Source: Albidovulum denitrificans
GTDB taxonomy: Bacteria > Pseudomonadota > Alphaproteobacteria > Rhodobacterales > Rhodobacteraceae
Assembly: GCF_002973535.1 (NCBI RefSeq)
Contig: NZ_PVEP01000001.1
Location: 310,001-374,000 of the forward strand
Length of the DNA: 64,000 bases
Direction: 5' to 3'
In this document: positions 25,519 to 34,456 of the stretch, in pieces
Position numbering within the stretch: the stretch's first letter is position 1
Layout of the letters: each line of letters begins with the position of its first letter
Notes under the pieces: generated by a model
Told to the model about the DNA's origin: nothing
Seen by the model: only the letters and a program-made list of their open reading frames with translations
Database searches by the model: none
Position numbers and translations under genes: made by a program

Positions 25519-26649
25519 ATGGCCTATACTGACGTCATCAACGACTATACCAACGGCGCCACCGGAACCATCACGACCAGCAATGGCGGCACCGTCGGGT
25601 ACACCGTTACAGGAACCGCCACGAACCGGGACATCGGCACCAATGTAGGCGGTGCGGGCGTCACGCTAAATGGCGAGGATTATTTCGACGTTCACTTCAA
25701 CAACGAGGTCTCGGACGCGGTCCTGTTCATGACGGGAAGCGAGAACTACGAAGAATATTTTGTCCGCATCGACGGGGTCGTCGTCGATCTGAACACACTT
25801 ATCGCGAATGGCGACCTGACGATCACCAGCATTGGAACGCCGCCGATCATCACCGCCAGCGGTGGCATCGCAGGCGGCACCTCCGTTTACGACGGGTCCA
25901 GTTATGAACTGGTGTTTCACTTCCCGATCACCAGCATCGGGGTTTTCGGCTCCGGGGGCGGGACGAGCAACTGGGACTATTTCGAGGTTGGCATCAACTC
26001 CACCACCACCGTCATCTGCTTCGCGCAAGGGACAGCGATTGAAACCGACCATGGACCTGTCGCCATCGAGACGCTCGGCGTGGGGGATCTGGTCATGACA
26101 TGGGGCGGGGACGTCGCCCCCATCCGCTGGATCAGCAAGCGTGAGATCACCGCGCGCGGCCTGCATCACAATCCGGCCCTTTGTCCGATCAGGCTGTCGG
26201 CCGGAAGTCTGGGGACCGGCATTCCGAAGCGCGATCTTATGGTCTCGCCGCAGCACCGGATTCTGGCGTCCTCGGCCGTCGCGCGGCGGATGTTCGGGCA
26301 GCCAGAGGTCCTTGTCGCGGCGCACAGGCTTGTCGGGCTGCCGGGCATCTTCGTCGCGGATGAGGTGGAGGCCGTATCCTATTACCACATCCTGCTCGAC
26401 AGGCATGAGATTCTGGTGGCAGAGGGCTGCCCGGCGGAAAGCCTTTATCCGGGTCCCGAGGCGATGAAGTCGATCCCTTCCACGGTAAGGAAAATACTGT
26501 CTGCCGGGGTCCCAGCCCTTGCCGGGGACAACGGCCCGCAGCCGCCAGCCAGGATGATCCCGAAGGGCCACTGCCAAAGGCAGCTTGCCCGCCGCCTGCT
26601 GAAAAACACCAGACCCGTCCTTGAAACGGCCGACCTGCCGATGGGCTGA
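25519..26649 (+). CDS. Hint-domain protein
   Basis: This 376-aa protein has a Gly/Thr/Asn-rich N-terminal half (residues 1-165) that reads like a secreted beta-sandwich, then a Hint_2-type domain from Cys167 (VICFAQGTAIETDHGPVAIETLGVGD, given here in its parts: CFAQGTAIET, then GPVAIETLGVGDLV) through VSPQHRIL to about residue 320, and a basic tail. Hint domains can self-cleave at their first Cys, but the Rhodobacterales Hint_2 proteins are of unknown role and often secreted without a classical signal, possibly by type I secretion. No type I export genes or calcium-binding repeats are seen here. ATG 25519 follows a weak ribosome site. Codon use is less GC-biased at the 5' end. Confidence 0.75.
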   Translation: MAYTDVINDYTNGATGTITTSNGGTVGYTVTGTATNRDIGTNVGGAGVTLNGEDYFDVHFNNEVSDAVLFMTGSENYEEYFVRIDGVVVDLNTLIANGDLTITSIGTPPIITASGGIAGGTSVYDGSSYELVFHFPITSIGVFGSGGGTSNWDYFEVGINSTTTVICFAQGTAIETDHGPVAIETLGVGDLVMTWGGDVAPIRWISKREITARGLHHNPALCPIRLSAGSLGTGIPKRDLMVSPQHRILASSAVARRMFGQPEVLVAAHRLVGLPGIFVADEVEAVSYYHILLDRHEILVAEGCPAESLYPGPEAMKSIPSTVRKILSAGVPALAGDNGPQPPARMIPKGHCQRQLARRLLKNTRPVLETADLPMG

Positions 26650-26778
26650 GGCCGCGCCTGCCGCGCCAATTGTTGCCGGTGCTGACACAACAGGTAATGA
26701 CAGGGCGTGACGACTGACCTATAGATAGTGGTGAACCGGCCGCAAAAGGCCGGGCGAGGTCAGAGCGGAGGCTTTCAG

Positions 26779-27336
26779 ATGAACACGATTTCGCGCAGGG
26801 GTATGGTCCTTTCGGGCGGCGCCTTGCTGGGGCTTGCCGCCTGCGGCAACGGGATCGGCAGCCAGGGCGCGGCGAAGCTTGACGCCCGTGTCGATGCGAC
26901 GCGCGATTACCTGCGCAGCCGCTATCCGGGCGTGGCCGAGCTGATGGGCAAGGCCAATGGGGTCCTCTACATCCCGCTGGTGACCGAGGCCGGGTTCATC
27001 TTCGGCGGCGCCTATGGCCAGGGCGCGCTGCGGATCAACGATGTGACGGTGGATTACTATTCCGCGACGCAGGCAAGCTGGGGCCTTCAGGTCGGCGCCC
27101 AGCAATATGCCCATGCGCTGTTCTTCATGACGCCCGACGCGCTGGCCGATTTCCGCCGCGCCGAGGGTTGGGAAGCGGGCGCGGACGTCGTCTACGCCCT
27201 GCCCGATCGCGGCGGCGCGGCCGGGGTGGATACCACGACCTCACTGGCGCCGGTGATCGGCTTCGTCTTCGGCCAGTCCGGGTTCATCGCCGGGGCGACG
27301 GTCAAGGGGACGAAATACACCCGTATCATTCCGTGA
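26779..27336 (+). CDS. SYLF (YSC84-type) domain lipoprotein
   Basis: This 185-aa protein begins with a lipoprotein signal, LGLAAC (Cys at about residue 21), after a twin-arginine-like SRRGM start. The rest matches the SYLF/YSC84 lipid-binding family: a GVLYIPLVTEAGFIFGGAYGQG core, the YYSATQASWGLQVGAQQY stretch, and a C-terminal SLAPVIGFVFGQSGFIAG segment. Predicted to be anchored in the envelope and to bind lipids; its physiological role is unknown. ATG 26779 follows GGAGG-like bases at 26767-26771. It is followed by the second copy of the hairpin/CGGAGTATTT repeat. Confidence 0.85.
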   Translation: MNTISRRGMVLSGGALLGLAACGNGIGSQGAAKLDARVDATRDYLRSRYPGVAELMGKANGVLYIPLVTEAGFIFGGAYGQGALRINDVTVDYYSATQASWGLQVGAQQYAHALFFMTPDALADFRRAEGWEAGADVVYALPDRGGAAGVDTTTSLAPVIGFVFGQSGFIAGATVKGTKYTRIIP

Positions 27337-27355
27337 AGCGGGCGGGGGCCAGCCC

Positions 27356-27424
27356 GTCGTCCATTGGGCTTGAACCAATGGCGCACCAATGGACGACCCC
27401 CGGAGTATTTCGGCAACGAAGAAG
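27356..27424 (+). repeat. Intergenic hairpin plus CGGAGTATTT...AACGAAGAAG motif, copy 2
   Basis: A perfect 12-bp inverted repeat GTCGTCCATTGG (27356-27367) / CCAATGGACGAC (27386-27397) is followed by CGGAGTATTT (27401-27410) and AACGAAGAAG (27415-27424). It sits between two convergent genes. The hairpin sequence differs from copy 1 but the order of parts is the same. Confidence 0.6.
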
Positions 27425-27429
27425 CGCGA

Positions 27430-28302
27430 TCAGTCGGGCTTGCGCAGCCGTGCGATAAGGCTTGACGTATCCCAGCGGTTGCCGCCCATCGCCTGCACGT
27501 CCTTGTAGAACTGGTCGACCAGCGCGGTGACCGGCAGGCTTGCCCCGATCTCATCGGCGGTTTTCAGGCAGATCCCCAGATCCTTGCGCATCCAGTCGAC
27601 GGCGAAACCGTGGTCGAACTTGTCCTCGGCCATGGTCTTGTGGCGGTTGGCCATCTGCCAGGAGCCGGCGGCACCCTGGCTGATGACCTCGACCAGCGCC
27701 TCGATGTCGAGGCCCGCGCGGGTGGCGAAGTTCAGCCCTTCGGAGAGCGCCTGGACAAGGCCCGCGATGCAGATCTGGTTGACCATCTTCGCCATCTGCC
27801 CCGCGCCCGAGGGGCCAAGCAGGCGGCAGATGCGGGCATAGGCGGCGATCACGGGTTCGGCGCGGTCATAATCGGCCTCGGCGCCGCCGCACATGACGGA
27901 GAGGACGCCATTTTCCGCCCCGGCCTGACCGCCCGAGACGGGGGCGTCGACGAAGCCGATGCCGCTGTCGCGGGCCACGCCCTCAAGTTCGCGCGTAACG
28001 GCGGCGGAGACGGTGGTGTGATCGGTGAAGACGGTGCCGGGGTCCATGCCCGCGAAGGCACCGTCATCCCCCAGGCAGACCGCGCTGAGGTCGTCATCAT
28101 TGCCGACGCAGGCCATGACGAACTCCGCGCCCTTCGCCGCCTCGGCGGGCGTCGGGGCGGCGCGGCCGGGATGGGTCTCCACCCAGCGGCGGGCCTTGTC
28201 GGGCGAGCGGTTATAGACCGTCACCTCATGCCCCTTGGCCGCCAGATGCCCCGCCATCGGAAAGCCCATCACGCCCAAGCCAAGAAATGCCACCTTCACC
28301 AT
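27430..28302 (-). CDS. NAD(P)-dependent beta-hydroxyacid dehydrogenase (HIBADH family)
   Basis: This 290-aa enzyme has an N-terminal Rossmann motif FLGLGVMGFPMAGHLA (residues 5-20), the substrate motif DAPVSGGQAGAENG, and the catalytic lysine in GQMAKMVNQ. It belongs with 3-hydroxyisobutyrate, tartronate semialdehyde and glyoxylate/succinic semialdehyde reductases; the substrate cannot be chosen from sequence alone. ATG 28302 starts directly at the Rossmann strand. It converges with the SYLF gene and is divergent from the penicillin acylase gene. Confidence 0.87.
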   Translation of the reverse strand: MVKVAFLGLGVMGFPMAGHLAAKGHEVTVYNRSPDKARRWVETHPGRAAPTPAEAAKGAEFVMACVGNDDDLSAVCLGDDGAFAGMDPGTVFTDHTTVSAAVTRELEGVARDSGIGFVDAPVSGGQAGAENGVLSVMCGGAEADYDRAEPVIAAYARICRLLGPSGAGQMAKMVNQICIAGLVQALSEGLNFATRAGLDIEALVEVISQGAAGSWQMANRHKTMAEDKFDHGFAVDWMRKDLGICLKTADEIGASLPVTALVDQFYKDVQAMGGNRWDTSSLIARLRKPD

Positions 28303-28431
28303 CGCCAACCCCCTTGCGCATTGCGTCCATTCGCTAACTGTCCTAGTTAACCGCCCTGACCCGGCCGTCAACCGCCCGTCGCGGCGCTTCAGCGGCCTTT
28401 CGCAGCCTCACGGGGATCTGGCGCTTCGACC

Positions 28432-30909
28432 ATGCTGACCGCTTTTCGCTGGCTTTTGCGCATCTTCGTGGCGATGGCGGTCCTGACCGTCGCGGCCCTA
28501 GTGCTGGTCTATTACTTCGCCTCGCGATCCCTGCCCGAATATACCGGCGATTACGAGGTGGAGGGGATTTCCGCCCCGCTTGAGATCGTGCGCGATACGG
28601 CGGACGTGCCGCATGTCTTCGGTGCGACGGATGAGGATGTCTATTACGCGCTGGGCTTTGCCCATGCCGAGGACCGGCTTTGGCAGATGACGATCCTGCG
28701 CCGGACCGTGCAGGGGCGGCTCTCGGAGGTGTTCGGGGTCGAGACGGTCAGGACCGATGAGCTGATGCGGCGGCTTGACCTTTACGGGCTGGCGACAAAA
28801 TCGGTGGCGGCGCAGGACCCCGACGTGCAGCGCGCTTTGGAGGCCTATGCAAAGGGCGTGAACGCCTGGATCGGGATCGTGAACAGCCAGGCCAAGGGGC
28901 GCGGCGCGCCGGAGTTCTTCCTGTTCAACAACGAGATTTCCTATTGGCAGCCGGCCGACAGCCTCGCCATCCTGAAGCTGATGGCCTTCAAGGCCTCGAC
29001 GCAGATTTCCACCGAGGTCCTGCGGGCGCGGTTGTCGCTTCTCGATACCGGCTGGGCCGAAGACCTGATGCCGGAGATCAGCGGGCCGGGGACCGCCGCC
29101 CTGCCCCCTTACGCGAGCCTCGTCCCCGACGTGCCGCGTAGTTTCGCGGCGCTGGGGGGGGAGAATCTGCCCTTCCTGCCGCGCATCGCGGCACCCTTTG
29201 GCGGCGCTTCGAACGCCTGGGCGGCGGCGCCGTCGCGGTCGGCCGCCGGGGGCGCGCTTTTGGCCAACGACCCGCATGTCGATCTTTCGGCGCCCTCGCT
29301 GTGGTATCTGGCGCGGCTGGAACTGACCTCGGGCGGGGTGATCGGGGCGACGATACCGGGGGTTCCGGCGGTGCTGGCCGGGCGGAATGCCGATCTTGGC
29401 TGGGGCATCACGACCGCCTGGGCCGACGATCAGGACATCAAGCTTGAGGAGCTGAACCCCGCCGATGCGACCCGCTACCGCTCCCCCGAGGGTTGGAAGC
29501 CGTTCGTGACCCGCAAGTCGATCATCACCGTCAGGGACGCGCAGCCGATCACCGTGACGCTGCGCTGGACCGATAATGGCCCGGTCCTGCCGGGGACGCA
29601 TTTCGACCTTGCCCCCATCACGCCGCCGAACCATGTCGCGGCGCTAAGCTGGACGGCACTTGACGGGGCGGACCGTTCGATGACCTCGGCGATCAGACTG
29701 ATGCGGGCGAAGACGCGGGACGAAGGGATCGCTGCGGGTGAGGATTTCGTCGCCCCGGCGCAGAACGTGGTGATGGCCGATCATGACGGCATCGCCATGG
29801 TGATGTTCGGCGCCATGCCGGGGCGCGATCCGAAGATGCAGGGCCAGGGGCGGTTGCCGTCGCTGGGCTGGATGGCGGAGAACCGCTGGGGGCCGCGCCT
29901 GCCCTATGCCGACAACCCGCGCTTCACCGATCCGACCGGCGGGATCGTCGGGAACACCAACAACAAGACCATCGACCGCAGCTTCCCGCGCCATGTCACC
30001 TTCGACTGGGGCGATACCCAGCGGGTGCAGCGCTGGACCCGGCTGATGCAGGAACGCGAGGTGCATAGCCGCGAAAGCTTCATCGCCGCGCAGCTTGACA
30101 CCACATCGCCCACCGCGCGCACGCTTCTGCCGCTGATCGCCGCCGATCTGTGGTTCACGGGCGAGGCCGCGCCCGAAGGCACGCCGGAACGGCTGCGGCA
30201 GGACGCGCTGGGCCTTCTGGCCGAATGGGACGGCGACATGAACGAACACCTGCCGGAGCCGTTGATCTACGCCGCCTGGGTCCGCGCGCTTCAGACCCGC
30301 CTGCTGCGGGATGAGCTTGGGCCGCTTTCGGACAGCATCACCTCGGTCCAGCCACTCTTTATCGAGCGGGTCTATCGTGACGTGGGCGGCGCGGCGCGCT
30401 GGTGCGACATCATGCAATCGGCGCCGGTGGAAACCTGTACCGAGATCGCGCGGATGGCGCTGGACGACGCGCTTTTGCAGTTGTCCGAGAAATACGGGCG
30501 CAATGTCGAAAGCTGGCGCTGGGGCGATGCGCATCAGGCGATGCAGGACCACGAGGTGTTGGGGAAATTCCCGGTGCTGAAATGGATCGTGAATATCCGC
30601 CAGTCGACCAGCGGCGGCGACAATACGCTGAACCGGGGGCTGACCTCGGGGCGCGGGCCGGACCCTTACATGAACGTCAACGGGGCGGGCTATCGCGGGG
30701 TTTACGATTTCGCCGATCCCGACAGTTCGGTCTTCATCATCTCAACCGGCCAGTCGGGCCATCCGCTCAGCCGCTATTACGACGATATGAGCGAGCTTTG
30801 GCGGCGCGGCGAATATGTGCCGATGTCGCTGGACCCGGCGCTGGCGCGGGCGGCGGCGACGGGGATCACCCGGCTGCACCCGGCGGGCGCCGCGCGGGCC
30901 GCCAACTGA
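28432..30909 (+). CDS. Penicillin acylase family Ntn hydrolase
   Basis: This 825-aa protein has an N-terminal membrane/signal segment (about residues 8-32), an alpha-subunit region with ATDEDVYYALGFAHAEDRLWQM, and an autoprocessing site before Ser of SNAWAAAP (preceded by FGGA, about residue 260), which would become the catalytic N-terminal Ser of the beta subunit. The C-terminal part has NRGLTSGRGPDPYMNVNGAGYRGVYD and FIISTGQSGHPLS, typical of the family. It should be a periplasmic amidase cleaving acyl amides; some relatives degrade acyl-homoserine lactones, others penicillin-like compounds. The substrate is unknown. It stands alone, followed by a repeat-rich gap. Confidence 0.9.
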   Translation: MLTAFRWLLRIFVAMAVLTVAALVLVYYFASRSLPEYTGDYEVEGISAPLEIVRDTADVPHVFGATDEDVYYALGFAHAEDRLWQMTILRRTVQGRLSEVFGVETVRTDELMRRLDLYGLATKSVAAQDPDVQRALEAYAKGVNAWIGIVNSQAKGRGAPEFFLFNNEISYWQPADSLAILKLMAFKASTQISTEVLRARLSLLDTGWAEDLMPEISGPGTAALPPYASLVPDVPRSFAALGGENLPFLPRIAAPFGGASNAWAAAPSRSAAGGALLANDPHVDLSAPSLWYLARLELTSGGVIGATIPGVPAVLAGRNADLGWGITTAWADDQDIKLEELNPADATRYRSPEGWKPFVTRKSIITVRDAQPITVTLRWTDNGPVLPGTHFDLAPITPPNHVAALSWTALDGADRSMTSAIRLMRAKTRDEGIAAGEDFVAPAQNVVMADHDGIAMVMFGAMPGRDPKMQGQGRLPSLGWMAENRWGPRLPYADNPRFTDPTGGIVGNTNNKTIDRSFPRHVTFDWGDTQRVQRWTRLMQEREVHSRESFIAAQLDTTSPTARTLLPLIAADLWFTGEAAPEGTPERLRQDALGLLAEWDGDMNEHLPEPLIYAAWVRALQTRLLRDELGPLSDSITSVQPLFIERVYRDVGGAARWCDIMQSAPVETCTEIARMALDDALLQLSEKYGRNVESWRWGDAHQAMQDHEVLGKFPVLKWIVNIRQSTSGGDNTLNRGLTSGRGPDPYMNVNGAGYRGVYDFADPDSSVFIISTGQSGHPLSRYYDDMSELWRRGEYVPMSLDPALARAAATGITRLHPAGAARAAN

Positions 30910-30970
30910 GGCGCCGGGCGCGCGACAATATCGCGCCCGTGCAACGACTGCAAAGCACCAGATAGTTCCG

Positions 30971-31366
30971 CCTTTTTCGTCAGAAGCATTGCCTCTGACC
31001 TGGCGGCCTACGTCGAAGCGGCCCTTCGCTGCGATGGTCATGAGCGTCGGTTGTGCGGGACTTTTCTGCCGTTTGAAAGGCCGGGCATTGCCCGACCGCG
31101 GGTGGGCGTAGGGCGGGCTGTTCGGCAGCACTTTATGGTGAGATCCACAGCCAACGGCTGTTCGGGGCAAGACGGTGCCGTATCGCCCGCCCGGTGGGGC
31201 GGTCGGGCGATGCCCGGCGGCGCGGGACGCGCCTTGGTTCCGGGCAAGAGGGAATGACTGCGAAGGCCTCAGCGCCGCCGTTCGCCGCGGCGTGGATGAA
31301 CGGCAGCTTCGGGTGCTGATGGGCGCCACCTGGCCCGTGAAAGGCAAGCCTTTCTGACGAAAAAGG
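30971..31366. repeat. 396-bp element with perfect 15-bp terminal inverted repeats
   Basis: CCTTTTTCGTCAGAA (30971-30985) is repeated in reverse complement as TTCTGACGAAAAAGG (31352-31366). Inside, an 18-bp arm at 31082-31099 pairs with 31199-31216 with one G-T wobble, and further GC-rich arms lie between. No credible protein is encoded; short frames here look like chance. It has the form of a non-autonomous mobile element or a large folded RNA, unrelated to the 93-bp family. The remaining part of this 715-bp gap (30910-31624) shows only the leader of the next gene. Confidence 0.7.
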
Positions 31367-31624
31367 TAATCCGCCTCCGCGCTGAGACTTTGCTCCCTGT
31401 TTCCAAACGATATTTCTCCGCGCCGGAGGCAGAACTGTGTGCTGCCGCCAACGACTGGGTGTCGCGTGGTGCCTTCGACGCGAAAGGGCTGCAACCATAC
31501 GAAAAATTCGCTATGCTCGGCTGGCGCGGGGACGGTGCGGAAGGATTTTCATGACGACGCCTATTTGCACGATCTTCGGCGGCCGGGCCGCCCGCGCGGA
31601 ATTTGTGTCAAAGGCCGTGACCCC

Positions 31625-32629
31625 GTGACCGATCCCGCCCCCCTGCCCGTCCCGACCCTGAGCCTCGTCATCGCCGCCTATAACGAAGAGGACGTGCTGC
31701 ACATCCTGTTCGAGCGGCTTGAAACCGTGATGGCCGGGCTTGGCGAAAGCTATGAGATCGTCTGCGTCAACGACGGCAGCCGCGACCGCACGGCCCAGAT
31801 CCTGAACGCCGCGCATGAGGCCGATCCGCGGATCAAGGTCATTCACCTGGCGCGCAATTTCGGCAAGGAGCTGGCCCTGACCGCGGGCCTCGACTTTGCC
31901 ACCGGCAAGGCGGTGATCCCTCTCGATGCCGATCTTCAGGACCCGCCGGAACTGATCGCGGATTTCCTGCGGCTCTGGCGCGAGGGCTATGACGTCGTCT
32001 TTGCCGTGCGTGAGGCGCGCGACACCGACAGCTGGCTGAAGCGCACGACGGCGGGGGCGTTCTATGCCACGCTGGGGCGCATGTCGAATGTGCGCATCCC
32101 GGCCAATGCGGGCGATTTCCGGCTGATGGACCGCCGCGTGGTCGATGCGCTGAAGCAGTTGCGCGAACGCAACCGCTTCATGAAGGGGCTGTTCTCCTGG
32201 GTCGGGTTCCGCCAGACCTCCATCCCCTATCGGCGGCCCGAACGCGCGGCGGGCAAGACCAAGTTCAACTACTGGAAGCTGTGGAATTTCGCGCTGGACG
32301 GGATCACCGGCTATTCCACCCTGCCCTTGCGGATCGCGGGCTATTCCGGCCTGATCTTCGCGCTTGTGGCGATGATCTACGGCCTTTTTCTGCTGCTGAG
32401 GACAGTGGTCCTTGGTGTCGATCTGCCTGGCTATGCCTCGATGATGGTGGCGGTGATCTTCATGGGCGGCGTGCAGCTTGTCGTGCTGGGGATCATCGGG
32501 GAATATCTCGGCCGCATGTATGATGAGGCCAAGCAGCGCCCGCTTTACGTCGTCGACAGCGTCAAGGGGCTTGAGACGCCGCCGCTCGTCGCCGTAGCCC
32601 TACCGCAGCCGGTGCGGGAGAGGGCATGA
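31625..32629 (+). CDS. GtrB/DPM1-like polyprenyl-phosphate glycosyltransferase
   Basis: This 334-aa GT2 enzyme has LSLVIAAYNEEDVL at the start, VNDGSRDRT, the DADLQDPPE (DxD) motif, ANAGDFRLMDRRVVDALKQL, and two C-terminal membrane spans (about residues 238-262 and 273-296). It probably transfers a sugar from UDP- or GDP-sugar to undecaprenyl phosphate on the inner face of the membrane. The GTG at 31625, with AAGG about 10 bp upstream, is chosen because the family N-terminus begins there. Its stop overlaps the start of the next gene (ATGA), coupling it to a GtrII-type glucosyltransferase. No GtrA flippase gene is seen. Confidence 0.87.
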   Translation: MTDPAPLPVPTLSLVIAAYNEEDVLHILFERLETVMAGLGESYEIVCVNDGSRDRTAQILNAAHEADPRIKVIHLARNFGKELALTAGLDFATGKAVIPLDADLQDPPELIADFLRLWREGYDVVFAVREARDTDSWLKRTTAGAFYATLGRMSNVRIPANAGDFRLMDRRVVDALKQLRERNRFMKGLFSWVGFRQTSIPYRRPERAAGKTKFNYWKLWNFALDGITGYSTLPLRIAGYSGLIFALVAMIYGLFLLLRTVVLGVDLPGYASMMVAVIFMGGVQLVVLGIIGEYLGRMYDEAKQRPLYVVDSVKGLETPPLVAVALPQPVRERA

Positions 32630-34452
32630 CCCTGCCGGGGCGGTCAGGGCCGCTGACAGCGCGGGGCAGCCTTCTGGCGGCGGCGCTGCTTTATGTCGCC
32701 GTGACCGCCTATGGGGTGGCGAACGACGGCTACCATTCCGACGACTGGCGCCACCTGACCGGCGCCTCGCCGCTTTGGGTGGCGGTGGAGGGGCGCTGGC
32801 TTCTGGACCTGATCTATCGCGATCTGCTGGGGGAGCGGTTCCTGCTGCCGGTGCAACTGCTGCTGGCGTTCCCGTGCCTTTTCGGGGTGGCATGGCTGCT
32901 GGCGCGGCGCGCGGTGCCTGAGGGGTATCAGGGCCTTGGCGCGGTGCTGATCTTCGGCCTTGGCGTCAACCATCCCTTCATGTCGGACGCGCTGACCTTT
33001 GCGTCGAACGTCTTCGCCTATCCGCTGGCGCTTTTCCTCTCCGTCGCCGCCTTCGTGCTGGTGGAGGAAAGCCGGGGCCGGTCCGTGGCGGCGCAGGCGG
33101 GGTTGGCCGCGCTGGCCGCACTTCTCCTGTCCTTCAGCGTCGGCATCTACCAGACCTTCGCGGTCGCCGGGCTGATCGTGCCGGTGCTGGCGCTGGTCAG
33201 GGCCGACCGGGTGGCTTTCGCCGCCGCGGTCAGGCTGGCGGGGATCGGGGCGCTGGTCTCCGTCGCCGCCATCGCGCTTTACCTTGCCGAATGGCGCCTT
33301 TACGCGGCGCTTCAGGGCGTGACCATCGCGTCAGAGAGGTTTCAGGCCGCGGGTGCGGCGGGGATGGCGGCAAAGCTGGGGCAGTTGCCCGGCCTGATCC
33401 GCAGCCTGCAAACCGGCACGCTGATGGCGCTGCCCTTCGTGCTGCGCGCCACCATGGGGATGCTGTCGCTGGCCGTTCTGGCGCTGGGCGCTGTCGCCGC
33501 GCTCAGGATGCTGGCGGGGCAACTGCCGGGCGGCCGCATCCTTGGGCCACTGCGCATCGGGCTGGGGCTGGGCCTTGCGCTTTTCGTCTTTCCGGTTCTC
33601 TTTTGGGTGGCCTATGAGGGCGACACCGTCCCCGCCCGCGCCTTCGGTTATTTCGGCTTTTGGGTCGCGGCCCTTCTGCTGGCCACGCTGACCATGGCCG
33701 TTACCGGCCATGTCCTGCGCATCGCGGGGTTAAGCGGCGCCGCGCTGGGCGGCATGATCTTCGCCCTGACCGCCAGCGCCTTCTGGTCCGACACCGCGCG
33801 GTCCGGCCAGCGCGATATCGAACTGGCGCGCGCGATCGAGGCCCGCATCACCACCCTGCCCGGCTATGACGGCGGCCCCTTTCGCCTGGTCGGTGGCGTT
33901 ACCAACCCCGATCTGGACTGGGGGACGCTGGCGAACTGGTCGAGCTTTCATGGCGGCAACCCGAGTATCGGCATCTTCCGCGAGCTTTACGGGCAGGACC
34001 ATTACACCGCCTCCCTCCCCGCCAGCCCGCGCGCCTGCCGGGCCTTTCCGGCGGACGGGTCGGCCTTTGTCCTGAACGGTATGGCCTATCTCTGCCTTGA
34101 GAATTTCCCCGCCTTCACCGACGACCTTCGCTGCGCCGCCCTGACAGGCCTGCCGGGGCAAAGCCTGTGCCTTGGCCCGAAGATCATGGTCCATGTCGGC
34201 CCGACCTGCCTGCCAACCGGGCCGGACGATCCGGCGCTGACCGTCGCCTTCCGCAGCGCGGGCCAGCCCTACGCGCCCGAACGCAATTTCAGCGTGGCGA
34301 GCTTTGCCGTGCCGCTGGACGGGCGCTGCGCCACGCTGGCGCTGGCCCCGGCCAGCCCAAAGCTCTCCACGCTTGAGGTCGCTTTGCGCGGGGGGGACGG
34401 TGCGCCGCTCTGGCAGCAGGACATCGCCGTTGCCGACATGACCGCGCCCTGA
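32626..34452 (+). CDS. GtrII-like polytopic glucosyltransferase
   Basis: This 608-aa membrane protein has about ten hydrophobic segments in the first 390 residues and a soluble C-terminal domain. An early NDGYHSDDWRHL loop with an acidic pair and a GRWLLDL segment after it match the GT-C fold and the GtrII domain family. It would move glucose from polyprenyl-phosphate-glucose to a surface polysaccharide in the periplasm. It is translationally coupled to the GtrB-like gene. The acceptor (O-antigen or other glycan) is unknown. It ends 4 bp from the convergent LacI regulator gene. Confidence 0.75.
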   Translation: MTLPGRSGPLTARGSLLAAALLYVAVTAYGVANDGYHSDDWRHLTGASPLWVAVEGRWLLDLIYRDLLGERFLLPVQLLLAFPCLFGVAWLLARRAVPEGYQGLGAVLIFGLGVNHPFMSDALTFASNVFAYPLALFLSVAAFVLVEESRGRSVAAQAGLAALAALLLSFSVGIYQTFAVAGLIVPVLALVRADRVAFAAAVRLAGIGALVSVAAIALYLAEWRLYAALQGVTIASERFQAAGAAGMAAKLGQLPGLIRSLQTGTLMALPFVLRATMGMLSLAVLALGAVAALRMLAGQLPGGRILGPLRIGLGLGLALFVFPVLFWVAYEGDTVPARAFGYFGFWVAALLLATLTMAVTGHVLRIAGLSGAALGGMIFALTASAFWSDTARSGQRDIELARAIEARITTLPGYDGGPFRLVGGVTNPDLDWGTLANWSSFHGGNPSIGIFRELYGQDHYTASLPASPRACRAFPADGSAFVLNGMAYLCLENFPAFTDDLRCAALTGLPGQSLCLGPKIMVHVGPTCLPTGPDDPALTVAFRSAGQPYAPERNFSVASFAVPLDGRCATLALAPASPKLSTLEVALRGGDGAPLWQQDIAVADMTAP

Positions 34453-34456
34453 AGGG

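Noticed and set aside
28432-30909. Claim that the penicillin acylase is a quorum-quenching enzyme for the LuxR ligand
   Set aside because: The genes are 17 kb apart and the acylase substrate cannot be read from sequence.
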